Part shown: positions 1-6,533 of the stretch, piece after piece
Layout of the letters: each line of letters begins with the position of its first letter
How positions within the stretch are numbered: position 1 is the first letter of the stretch
Assembly (NCBI GenBank): GCA_016282455.1
Contig: JAEEKM010000135.1
Span: 1-9,484 of the forward strand
DNA: 9,484 nucleotides
Source of the DNA: Treponema sp.
Lineage (GTDB): Bacteria > Spirochaetota > Spirochaetia > Treponematales > Treponemataceae
Direction of reading: 5' to 3'
Notes under the pieces: model-generated
Databases searched by the model: none
Told to the model about the DNA's origin: nothing
Seen by the model: only the letters and a program-made list of their open reading frames with translations
Position numbers and translations under genes: made by a program

Positions 1-306
1 ATTGAAGAAGGACGTTATACAAAAGAACTTGCACTTTTTGAAGGACTCATTGCACTCCGCAAAACTCATCCTTCGCTCAGAAGCATGGAAACACATTTTG
101 TCTATGATGAATACGCAGATGAAAAAAGCCGTCTTATTCAGCTTAAACGAAGTGACTGCAAAAGCGGAGACCAGCTTTACTTTGTGGCAAACTTTTCAAA
201 TGCCCCTCAGAAAGTTCCCGCTCCCCTGTCTGAAAAGAAAATTCTTCTTTCCAACCTTCTGGAAGATAACGTACTTTTGCCAAAGGGATTTATTGTAGTC
301 TCCTAA
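1..306 (+). CDS. GH13 (alpha-amylase family) sugar hydrolase, C-terminal fragment
   Basis: This is the 3' end of a gene that enters from the left edge in frame 1 and stops with TAA at 304-306; about 101 residues are visible. The stretch LIALRKTHPSLRS followed by DQLYFVANFSN and an ending LLPKGFIVV is typical of the junction between the last barrel helix and the C-terminal beta-sandwich of GH13 enzymes such as oligo-1,6-glucosidase, trehalose-6-phosphate hydrolase or sucrose phosphorylase. Such enzymes act on alpha-glucosidic bonds of short oligosaccharides, usually in the cytoplasm. The catalytic barrel and its Asp/Glu/Asp residues lie outside the window, so substrate and exact subfamily cannot be assigned. 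The overlapping longer reading frame at 2-298 is a shadow. No T-rich terminator follows the stop. Confidence 0.7.
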   Translation: MEEGRYTKELALFEGLIALRKTHPSLRSMETHFVYDEYADEKSRLIQLKRSDCKSGDQLYFVANFSNAPQKVPAPLSEKKILLSNLLEDNVLLPKGFIVVS

Positions 307-332
307 GATTTCTGTCAGCAAAGATGGATGAA

Positions 333-377
333 AAAGTGGCACCCATGGCAGATGCAGCGGGAGTGAAGTGTCAGTTT
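333..377 (+). repeat. Palindromic intergenic repeat, copy A
   Basis: About 45 bp. It begins AAAGTGGCAC and ends GTGTCAGTTT, which are imperfect inverted ends (8 of 10). It is related to two copies at 6415-6458 and 6534-6582. Positions 342-377 align without gaps to 6547-6582 with 29 of 36 bases identical, including an identical GAGTGAAGTG block. It lies between the GH13 stop and the promoter of the next gene, ending about 10 bp before the -35 box. It has no T-run, so it is not an intrinsic terminator. Confidence 0.7.
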
Positions 378-387
378 CTCTAAAATC

Positions 388-416
388 TTGACATCTATCT
401 GTTATGGTCTTACTAT
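388..416 (+). promoter_or_regulatory. Sigma70-type promoter of the dCache chemoreceptor
   Basis: A perfect -35 TTGACA (388-393) and a -10 TACTAT (411-416) are separated by 17 bp. The expected start point is near 422-424, so the leader would be only about 10-12 nt and the ribosome binding site would sit at the extreme 5' end of the mRNA. I did not find a sigma28-type motif (TAAA, about 15 bp, CCGATAA), although chemotaxis genes often use one. Confidence 0.7.
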
Positions 417-433
417 AGTAGGTGGAGAATAAA

Positions 434-2596
434 ATGAATAAAATCCGCTTTACTATTTCTAAAAAAATCATTCTTGGAGTTACTGCAACTACAGTTTTAA
501 TACTTCTTTCTTTTGGTACTGTTATTTACAGCAGAATGAAAAAAATCGACAAGGAAGCTTTTGAAAATTCCTTTATGAATATTATTTCCGAAGTGGATGT
601 TGCAATTGAAAACTACTTCGAAAGTTTTGATACTTTTTCAAACGCTTTTGCAAAGATTGAACTTATCCGCAAGGCAGACAACAGCATTACAAGTTATGTA
701 AACAAGGAAGACCCCAGCGGAAAAATTCCTGTTGACCCCAATAAGTTCGGCAGTTACGAACGTTCTGTTTATGAACTTGCAAAAACTTTTACCGAAGAAA
801 AACCTGAGATTACAGGTATTTCCATTTCACTCGAAGCAAACGGCGGTTATGTCCGTTACCCTGTGGAACCCAGACCAAACAACTATGATGCAAGAACCCG
901 CTCCTGGTACAAGAATGCAAAAAACAATAACGGAAAAACTTTCATTTCCAATGTGTATGCAACTGCGGTGGGAACCCGTGTTATTGTCGCTTCAAAATTC
1001 TTTGAGGATGAAAACGGAAACCCAAGGGGTGTTGTTGCAACTGACATTAAGTTTGACTACCTTGACTCCCTCATGCGGGCCTTTAAGAAAAATGAGACAG
1101 ACCTTTCCTTTATCATTCTTGACAATGCAGGAAACGTAATTCTCAATCAGCTTGACCCCGAGACAGAGTTTAAAAAAGTAGAAACTCTAAATATAGAAGA
1201 ATTAAATGAGTTTAAGCATGGAACTAAAAAAACTTTCATAAGGGAATATCACGGAGTGGAGTATGAGTTTTCTTCCGTTCCCTCTGACAATGCCTATGTT
1301 CAGCTTGATTACATTGTGGCAGCACCACTTGAATACATCAATAAAGCAAACGGGGTTGTGCTTTCTACGATTCTTGTGATTGTTCTTATTTCCATTCTTG
1401 TAAGCGTGCTTGTTGCAGTCTTCCTTGCAAAGATGATAACCAATCCCCTTAATTCTTCAGTCAATCTTTTAAAAGATATTTCTGAAGGTGACGGTGACCT
1501 TACAAAACGCCTCCCCCTGCACGGAAACGATGAACTTACAGACCTTGCCGTTTACTTTAACAAGACAATAGAAAAAATCAGTGAACTGGTGCGTTCAATT
1601 AAAAACGAATCTACTGTTATGGATTCTGTTGCATCAAATCTCTCTACCAACATGAGTGAAACAACAGATGCCGTTCAGAAAATTGACGAGAACGTAGGTG
1701 TAATTAAAAATCAGATTGGAAGCCAGCGTTCTGACGTGTCACAGACTTCTGACAAAATGCGCCGTATTTCCGGTAATATTGAAAAGTTAAGTGCCAACAT
1801 TGCAGACCAGGCTCTGAGTGTTGCCCAGGGTTCCAGTGCAATTGAAGAGATGGTTGCAAACATCCGTTCTGTAACAGACATCCTTAATAAGAATGCACTT
1901 TCTGTAAGAGAACTCACTGGTTCTGCAGAAAAGGGCCGCGAGGTGGTACGCAAGACAGTGGAACTTACCGAAGAGATTGTTCGTAAATCAGACGGACTTC
2001 TTGAAGCTTCAAATGTTATTTCAAATATTGCAACCCAGACAAATGTGCTTGCCATGAATGCGGCAATCGAAGCGTCTCATGCAGGCGAAGTTGGTAAAGG
2101 TTTTGCCGTTGTGTCTGGTGAAATCAGAAAACTTGCCGAAGATTCAAACACGCAGGGAAAGAAAATTACAGATGCTCTTGTTGGCCTTAAAGATTTGATT
2201 TCTGAAATTGCAGTAGCATCTAAAGAAATTAAAGATCAGTTTGAAAAAATATTCGGTAACACCCAGGAAGTTTCTGAACAGGAGACTGTAATTAAATCTG
2301 CCATGGACGAACAGACTGCAGGCAGCCAGCAGGTGCTTAATGTGATTCATGACATTAACAGTCTTACTTCGGATGTTAAGAACGGTATTGAAGAAATGAA
2401 CAGAGACGGTCAGTCAATTCTTGAAGAGATGGAAAGACTTGCTACAACTTCTGTAAATATTTCAAGCAACATGGATAAGATTTCTTCTGAAATCAGTGAG
2501 ATTACTGATTCCGTTTCCGACGTAAATGAGCAGGCCTATAAAAACAAGGACTCAATCAATCACGTCACAAACGAAATCAATAAGTTTAAGATTTAA
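434..2596 (+). CDS. Methyl-accepting chemotaxis protein, dCache-HAMP type, predicted amino-acid receptor
   Basis: A 720-residue inner-membrane chemoreceptor that would pass ligand binding to CheA/CheW. Domains in order: cytoplasmic start and TM1 (about 13-33); periplasmic dCache domain (about 38-300) with the block YDARTRSWY at 151-159; TM2 (about 308-331); HAMP (about 333-385, beginning ITNPL); and a long coiled-coil signalling hairpin whose tip QTNVLAMNAAIEASHAGE starts at 535. The arms on each side of the tip are about 150 residues. Y151, R156, W158, Y159, Y175 and D204 match the spacing of the amino-acid-binding motif known for PctA-like dCache receptors, so I infer an amino acid ligand. 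The start was chosen at ATG 434 because AGGTGGAG at 420-427 lies 6 nt upstream; the in-frame GTG at 422 lies inside that site. There is no C-terminal NWETF-type CheR tether. No che genes are nearby, so this is an orphan receptor gene. Confidence 0.93.
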   Translation: MNKIRFTISKKIILGVTATTVLILLSFGTVIYSRMKKIDKEAFENSFMNIISEVDVAIENYFESFDTFSNAFAKIELIRKADNSITSYVNKEDPSGKIPVDPNKFGSYERSVYELAKTFTEEKPEITGISISLEANGGYVRYPVEPRPNNYDARTRSWYKNAKNNNGKTFISNVYATAVGTRVIVASKFFEDENGNPRGVVATDIKFDYLDSLMRAFKKNETDLSFIILDNAGNVILNQLDPETEFKKVETLNIEELNEFKHGTKKTFIREYHGVEYEFSSVPSDNAYVQLDYIVAAPLEYINKANGVVLSTILVIVLISILVSVLVAVFLAKMITNPLNSSVNLLKDISEGDGDLTKRLPLHGNDELTDLAVYFNKTIEKISELVRSIKNESTVMDSVASNLSTNMSETTDAVQKIDENVGVIKNQIGSQRSDVSQTSDKMRRISGNIEKLSANIADQALSVAQGSSAIEEMVANIRSVTDILNKNALSVRELTGSAEKGREVVRKTVELTEEIVRKSDGLLEASNVISNIATQTNVLAMNAAIEASHAGEVGKGFAVVSGEIRKLAEDSNTQGKKITDALVGLKDLISEIAVASKEIKDQFEKIFGNTQEVSEQETVIKSAMDEQTAGSQQVLNVIHDINSLTSDVKNGIEEMNRDGQSILEEMERLATTSVNISSNMDKISSEISEITDSVSDVNEQAYKNKDSINHVTNEINKFKI

Positions 2597-2602
2597 TTTT
2601 TC

Positions 2603-4819
2603 TTACTCCGTTGCCATGAGCTGTTTCATACTGCGGGCAGTTTCACGGGTACGTTCTGCCAGGTGACGGAGTGATTCCACTTCTTCTGCAAGTGCCTTTG
2701 CCCTTGTGGAAATTTCATCACTAGCCGTATTAACTTTTTTGGTTGCAACAGAAAGTTCCGTCATGTTGTTAAGAACAAGGGCTGAGTTTTCTCCCTGTTC
2801 CACCACATTCTGTTTCATGCGGGAAGCAGAGGCTGCCATCTGTTCGGATTCTCTTGCGATTGTTGTTCCAGTCTGTACCTGTTCCTTAATGCTCTGAGAA
2901 GCGGCACTAACTTTTTCCACACTCTGACCTGCACCTTCTTTAATCTGTGCAAATGTCTGATTAACTTTACTTGTAAGCTGAACACTCTGTGCAATGCTCT
3001 GAATAACGCTTGTAATGATTTCTCCAATCCTTGAGGCGTAGGCAGAACTGTTTGCGGCAAGAGATTTAATTTCGTGTGCAATCACAGAGAATCCCTTTCC
3101 TGCTTCACCAGTGTGGGCGGCTTCAATAGCGGCGTTCATGGCAAGAAGGTCTGTCTGCTGGGCAAAGTTGTCCAGGGTGTCTACCACGTTAAGAATTTCT
3201 TTTGAAGAATTCTGTATGGACTCAATCACACCAATGAGTTTGGTCATGTCGGCAGAACCTGCGGTGGTAAGTGAATTGAGTGAGCGGGTAAAGTTTTCTG
3301 CAGTAACAATACCTTCGCTTACGTTTGAGATTCCCCTGATTACATCCTGAGTTCCGTCGGCAGTAGTCTGAATGCTTTTTGCAGTAAGGTCAAATTCACG
3401 GTTCATTCTGGTAAGGGACTGGGCAAGTTCCGTGATGGCTTTTTCTGCTTCTTCGTTAAGTGCATTCTGGTCTCTGAGTGCAAGGTTAATGTCGGACACT
3501 TTATCAAGTGAAGTGCGGGAAGCGGTCATTACGTTTTCTACAGATTCTGCAAGTTCATCTGAAATCTGTGCTGTCTCTGTTGCCATCTTCTGTGCGCTGG
3601 CAAAAATCTCAGAAAGTCTTTCGTGCTGCTTTTCAGTTTCTTTTGCAAGCTCGGTGAGCTGATTCTGACTTTTTGCTGAACGTACGCAAAGTGTAATGAA
3701 GATTGCAAGGTCAACTGCAAAGAATGCAAGCGCCTGGGTCCACATGAAAGGAACAATTCCAGCCAGCATTACAATAACGTCGTGCAGGGCAAGAATGGCA
3801 CCCAATGTAAAGCCCAGGAACATGTTGAGTGAGTAGGGCTCACGCATTTTAACGCCGTGACTTGCGGTAACAAATCCGTACACAATCACCACCACTACAG
3901 GAAGAAGCATGAGGTTGAACATGAGGTCCATGGCATCCTGTTTGCCGCTTATGAGAAGATAGGCAATGAAGGGAATAAAAGTGAAAATGATAACTGCAAT
4001 CTTGAGCTGCTTGTAGTATTTTCTGTTAAAGAACCTGTTCAAAAAGAGTGACATGTAGGTAAGGCTCACTGGAAGACAGGCACGGCAGAGGGAACGGTGC
4101 AGGTTGTAAGGGAGAATTATGAACTCAGAACCCAAATCAAAGAAGTATGGGATGATGAACATAAGGCTTATGGAGAAGTAAAGGTAAGTTTTATTTTCCC
4201 TGTTGCCGATGTAAACTGCAAAAGTGTAAATCATGATGAAAACACAGAGGAAGGTAAGGATGATGAAGAATCTCGGGCCAAACTGGTTGTGGACTATGTT
4301 CTCAAAAAAGGCTTCGTCTCCGTTATCAAGACTGAACTGAAGCTCGTTTAATTTGTCGGAAGGGCAGTATATTCTTGCGGCAAGGTGAACTACTCCGTCA
4401 TGCACTGCGGAATGAGGAATGTTTACGTCTACATCTTCTTCCATGCGTACACGGAATACCGGTTCTGTAGTTCCACGGCTTCCTATGTAAGCTCCGTCTG
4501 CATAAAAGTCTGCAGCACCATTAAACTTGTTCATGCCAAGCCAGAGGTTTTCTTTGAGCTGGTCAGCGCTTACTGGAACATCCGCTTTGAGCCAGGCAAA
4601 ATGGTAGCCCTGCATGTAAAGGGATTTTCCTTCCAGTACAGGCCAGGCGGAAGTGTCAAAGTCTGGAGAGGCCCATTCTTTGTTGTCTCCGAGAGAATAC
4701 TTCCATTGGGCAGTGATTGTTTTGGTTTTCCGGTGAAGGGAGCAGGAGGTTAAACTTCCTGTCAGTAATAGAATTAAACTAAAGGCAAATAATAAACGTT
4801 TTGTGTTACTTTTCTTCAT
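2603..4819 (-). CDS. 7TMR-DISM-type seven-helix chemoreceptor with MCP signalling domain
   Basis: A 738-residue membrane receptor. The N-terminal signal peptide has a lipobox-like LTSC with Cys26. Residues about 35-180 form a predicted periplasmic beta-sandwich (pattern W39, GDN at 44-46, W49, PDFD at 52-55, W59), like the jelly-roll sugar-binding domains found in front of 7TMR-DISM membrane regions. Seven hydrophobic helices follow at about 184-205, 211-234, 243-263, 271-291, 299-321, 329-353 and 360-380. The cytoplasmic part (381-738) is a symmetric MCP coiled coil with tip QTDLLAMNAAIEAAHTGEAG starting at 555. There is no HAMP domain, so helix 7 runs straight into the signalling helix. The ATG at 4819 is chosen over 4873 because it gives a proper signal peptide and has GGGGA upstream. 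The ligand is unknown; a carbohydrate or glycoside is only a guess from the jelly-roll. The stop lies 6 nt from the stop of the facing chemoreceptor. Confidence 0.9.
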   Translation of the reverse strand: MKKSNTKRLLFAFSLILLLTGSLTSCSLHRKTKTITAQWKYSLGDNKEWASPDFDTSAWPVLEGKSLYMQGYHFAWLKADVPVSADQLKENLWLGMNKFNGAADFYADGAYIGSRGTTEPVFRVRMEEDVDVNIPHSAVHDGVVHLAARIYCPSDKLNELQFSLDNGDEAFFENIVHNQFGPRFFIILTFLCVFIMIYTFAVYIGNRENKTYLYFSISLMFIIPYFFDLGSEFIILPYNLHRSLCRACLPVSLTYMSLFLNRFFNRKYYKQLKIAVIIFTFIPFIAYLLISGKQDAMDLMFNLMLLPVVVVIVYGFVTASHGVKMREPYSLNMFLGFTLGAILALHDVIVMLAGIVPFMWTQALAFFAVDLAIFITLCVRSAKSQNQLTELAKETEKQHERLSEIFASAQKMATETAQISDELAESVENVMTASRTSLDKVSDINLALRDQNALNEEAEKAITELAQSLTRMNREFDLTAKSIQTTADGTQDVIRGISNVSEGIVTAENFTRSLNSLTTAGSADMTKLIGVIESIQNSSKEILNVVDTLDNFAQQTDLLAMNAAIEAAHTGEAGKGFSVIAHEIKSLAANSSAYASRIGEIITSVIQSIAQSVQLTSKVNQTFAQIKEGAGQSVEKVSAASQSIKEQVQTGTTIARESEQMAASASRMKQNVVEQGENSALVLNNMTELSVATKKVNTASDEISTRAKALAEEVESLRHLAERTRETARSMKQLMATE

Positions 4820-4832
4820 AGCATTTCCCCGT

Positions 4833-4857
4833 ACAATTACTAATAACAAGTAATTGT
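4833..4857 (-). promoter_or_regulatory. 9-bp inverted repeat in the leader/promoter of the 7TM chemoreceptor
   Basis: ACAATTACT at 4833-4841 and AGTAATTGT at 4849-4857 are perfect inverted arms around a 7-nt centre, 14 bp upstream of the ATG at 4819. A weak minus-strand promoter candidate overlaps it: TTTACT (4882-4877), 18 bp, TACAAT (4858-4853). The repeat could be an operator at the start point or a small hairpin near the ribosome binding site. No T-run follows, so it is not a terminator. The regulator is unknown. Confidence 0.45.
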
Positions 4858-4892
4858 AACATGGAAAATGCATAATAGTAAAGAAGAAAAAA

Positions 4893-5765
4893 TTAAATCA
4901 TCACTTTGCGAAGTTCATATTCCACAATGTCCGTGGCTCCGAGTGACTGGAGTTTTGGAAGCAGGGTAGGAACATCAGACTTTTTAACAGCGATTTTTAT
5001 TGCATAGCCGTTACCGCCAAAGAGGGGGCTTACTGTGGGGCTTCTCATGGACGGGAGACCTTTTACCAGTGCGTCGAATTTTTCTTCGCTAACGTTCATT
5101 TCAAGCATCACGCGGCTTCTTGCATTGAGCACGGTTTCAAAGAGCATTTTAAGTTCCATGATTTTCTGCTTTTTTGCAGGGTCCTTGAGTGCTTCTTTGT
5201 TTGCGTACATGCGGGTGGAGCTTGTCATGAGGGTGTCCACGATTTTTAAGTGGTTGGCATGCAGGGAACTTCCGGTGCTGGTGTTGTCAATGAGAATCTG
5301 AGCCATGCTCTCTTCGTTGTCCTGAACAAAACCTTCGCTTGTACCCCAGGTGCGGAAAACAGTACCGTCGAGTTTTTTGTTTTTTACCCACTGGGCGCTT
5401 AAGTTCTGGTACTCTGTGGCAATTGTAACAGGCTTTTTGCAGATGGTGTCAAAATCAAAGGTGTCCGGGATTGCGGCAACAATGCGTACTCCGTCAAAAC
5501 CAAGATCCATGATTTCTTCTACGGAATCTTCCACTCCGTTTTCATAAACCCAGTCTTTACCGCTAAAGCCAATGTCGGCCTTGTTCTGTGCAAGCAGGTT
5601 TGAAACAATCTGGGGTTTTACTACCTGAAATGCCAGGTCATCCTGATTTGTAATGGGAAAGTAGGTGCGGTCAGGCAGACTGATAGAAATGCCTACATCG
5701 CTCAAAAGTTCGTATACTGATTCATAAATGCGGCCCTTAGCCAGCAAAATCTTCAATTTTTCCAT
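4893..5765 (-). CDS. hisG: ATP phosphoribosyltransferase, long form
   Basis: A 290-residue cytoplasmic enzyme that joins ATP and PRPP to phosphoribosyl-ATP, the first committed and feedback-controlled step of histidine synthesis. Visible family marks: the start MEKLKILLAKGR; ADIGFSGKDWVYE at 63-75; ATEYQNLS at 116-123; a PRPP-binding loop DNTSTGSSLHA at 160-170; and a C-terminal ACT-like regulatory domain (about 217-290) with LPSMRSPTVSPL at 237-248. That length and domain mark the long, HisZ-independent form, normally a histidine-inhibited hexamer. The segment SMAQILID before the PRPP loop departs from the more usual GLAD-IVD pattern, but the loop itself is kept. No other his gene is in the window. 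The ATG at 5765 matches the family start but has no Shine-Dalgarno: the preceding bases are C-rich. A terminator ends only about 14 nt upstream, see the promoter entry. Confidence 0.95.
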   Translation of the reverse strand: MEKLKILLAKGRIYESVYELLSDVGISISLPDRTYFPITNQDDLAFQVVKPQIVSNLLAQNKADIGFSGKDWVYENGVEDSVEEIMDLGFDGVRIVAAIPDTFDFDTICKKPVTIATEYQNLSAQWVKNKKLDGTVFRTWGTSEGFVQDNEESMAQILIDNTSTGSSLHANHLKIVDTLMTSSTRMYANKEALKDPAKKQKIMELKMLFETVLNARSRVMLEMNVSEEKFDALVKGLPSMRSPTVSPLFGGNGYAIKIAVKKSDVPTLLPKLQSLGATDIVEYELRKVMI

Positions 5766-5771
5766 GGGGCA

Positions 5772-5800
5772 AGTTTAGCAAAAAAAAGAACGTCGGGCAA
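5772..5800 (-). promoter_or_regulatory. Predicted hisG promoter giving a leaderless transcript
   Basis: On the minus strand, -35 TTGCCC (5800-5795), a 17-bp spacer and -10 TAAACT (5777-5772) are preceded by TG at 5780-5779, an extended -10. The expected start point is at about 5766-5764, on the A of the hisG ATG (5765). This fits the missing Shine-Dalgarno site. The -35 box lies in the loop and descending arm of the upstream gene's terminator. Each hexamer matches consensus at only 4 of 6 positions, so this is a reasoned prediction. Confidence 0.5.
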
Positions 5801-5812
5801 GACCAACGTTCT
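5780..5812 (-). terminator. Intrinsic terminator of the small lipoprotein gene
   Basis: Read on the minus strand, a 10-bp stem with one G-U pair (5812-5803 with 5796-5787) closes a 6-nt loop and runs directly into seven T (5786-5780). It lies 34 bp after the lipoprotein stop and ends 14 nt before the hisG ATG. It could also act as an attenuator if any transcript from upstream continues into hisG; I see no leader peptide with His codons and no T-box elements. Confidence 0.85.
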
Positions 5813-5846
5813 CTTTTGTAACTGTATTGATTAAAGTCGATTTCTA

Positions 5847-6329
5847 TTACTTTACGTCGCAGCCGAAGTCAAAATAGTTTCCGTCTGAATAGCGGCCTTC
5901 TTCTTCGTTCCAGACATAGATGGCAACTGCACCTGTGTAGTAGCCCCTTTGCATTGAGTAGCCCATTCCGAGACTGGAGCTGCTTGTTTTATGGAAGTAT
6001 TTTTCAGGTCTGGCAATAATCTTGTAACCGGTTTCGCTATATGTTTCAGCGGCAACATATTCAGTGTGTTCGTAGGTAAAGGTTGTTTCTGAAAGCCACT
6101 TGTCAAAGTCTGCATCATAACCGCCAATCCTGAAATTGCCGTACTCTTCATTTGCAATGTAAAGGAGGCTGCTCCTAAGCTGGTCCATGGAATCAAAACC
6201 GTAGCCTTCTGTGTCATCGCCATAGTTGTCTTTGTAGGTGATTTTTGTTCCGTCCAGATTAAAGAAACATCCGGTAAGCATAAAAACTGCCGTAAGGGAA
6301 AGAATAAGGGTAAGAAGTGTTTTTTTCAT
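5847..6329 (-). CDS. Small predicted lipoprotein of unknown function
   Basis: A 160-residue protein. Lys at 2-3, a hydrophobic stretch (5-18) and the lipobox LTGC with Cys21 form a clear lipoprotein signal peptide, so the mature protein (about 140 residues) should be lipid-anchored at the cell envelope. The mature part is acidic and rich in Tyr, Gly, Ser and Asp, with several aromatic beta-like segments (for example YYTGAVAIYVWN at 130-141) and a last Cys at 158. It suggests a small beta-rich domain; I recognise no family. ATG 6329 is supported by AGGAG at 6341-6337, 7 nt upstream. The gene is a single transcription unit with its own promoter and terminator. It is divergent from fabV, but nothing shows a functional link. 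Confidence 0.85.
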   Translation of the reverse strand: MKKTLLTLILSLTAVFMLTGCFFNLDGTKITYKDNYGDDTEGYGFDSMDQLRSSLLYIANEEYGNFRIGGYDADFDKWLSETTFTYEHTEYVAAETYSETGYKIIARPEKYFHKTSSSSLGMGYSMQRGYYTGAVAIYVWNEEEGRYSDGNYFDFGCDVK

Positions 6330-6364
6330 TTTTTTTCTCCTGAATTTAATTGTAATAACATTTG

Positions 6365-6394
6365 TTTATACTCTTCCTTATAATCTTATGTCAA
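6365..6394 (-). promoter_or_regulatory. Sigma70-type promoter of the small lipoprotein gene
   Basis: Minus strand: perfect -35 TTGACA (6394-6389), an 18-bp spacer, and -10 TATAAA (6370-6365). The expected start point is near 6358, giving a leader of about 29 nt that contains the AGGAG site. Confidence 0.7.
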
Positions 6395-6414
6395 GGTTAT
6401 ATATTTCGGGTCGG

Positions 6415-6458
6415 AAAGTGGCACGTAACGGAGTGGCAGCTGGCATGGGTGTCACTTT
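6415..6458 (-). repeat. Palindromic intergenic repeat, copy B
   Basis: 44 bp with inverted ends AAAGTGGCAC and GTGTCACTTT (9 of 10 complementary). It is oriented opposite to copies A and C. Positions 6433-6449 are an exact 17-bp inverted match to 6547-6563 of copy C. The centre holds CAGCTG. It sits about 20 bp upstream of the lipoprotein -35 box. Confidence 0.8.
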
Positions 6459-6533
6459 GTAGCCGCAGTAATATAATTAAATCAACAGTAGATTGTGGTG
6501 CAAAAATTCGCTGTCCGATTAGAAGTCGCCTAC

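Noticed and set aside
2..298. Overlapping frame-2 open frame of 98 codons
   Set aside because: Frame 1 over the same bases encodes a recognisable GH13 C-terminus and is open from the window edge; the frame-2 product looks like a shadow.
333..377. Repeat copy A as terminator of the GH13 gene
   Set aside because: The stem is imperfect, and the following bases (TCTCTAAAATC) contain no T-run.
422..433. GTG at 422 as the start of the dCache chemoreceptor
   Set aside because: The GTG lies within the AGGTGGAG ribosome site that serves ATG 434, and the extra four residues fit no family feature.
4097..4753. Plus-strand open frames opposite the 7TM chemoreceptor N-terminal half
   Set aside because: They are antisense shadows of a well-supported membrane protein gene, with no start signals of their own.
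4820..4873. Upstream ATG at 4873 for the 7TM chemoreceptor
   Set aside because: It has no ribosome site and would bury the lipoprotein signal peptide behind 18 residues; it also lies upstream of the predicted promoter -10.
5766..5846. Histidine leader-peptide attenuator or T-box before hisG
   Set aside because: There is no ATG or His-codon run on the minus strand in this gap and no T-box or specifier elements; the hairpin is adequately explained as the terminator of the lipoprotein gene.
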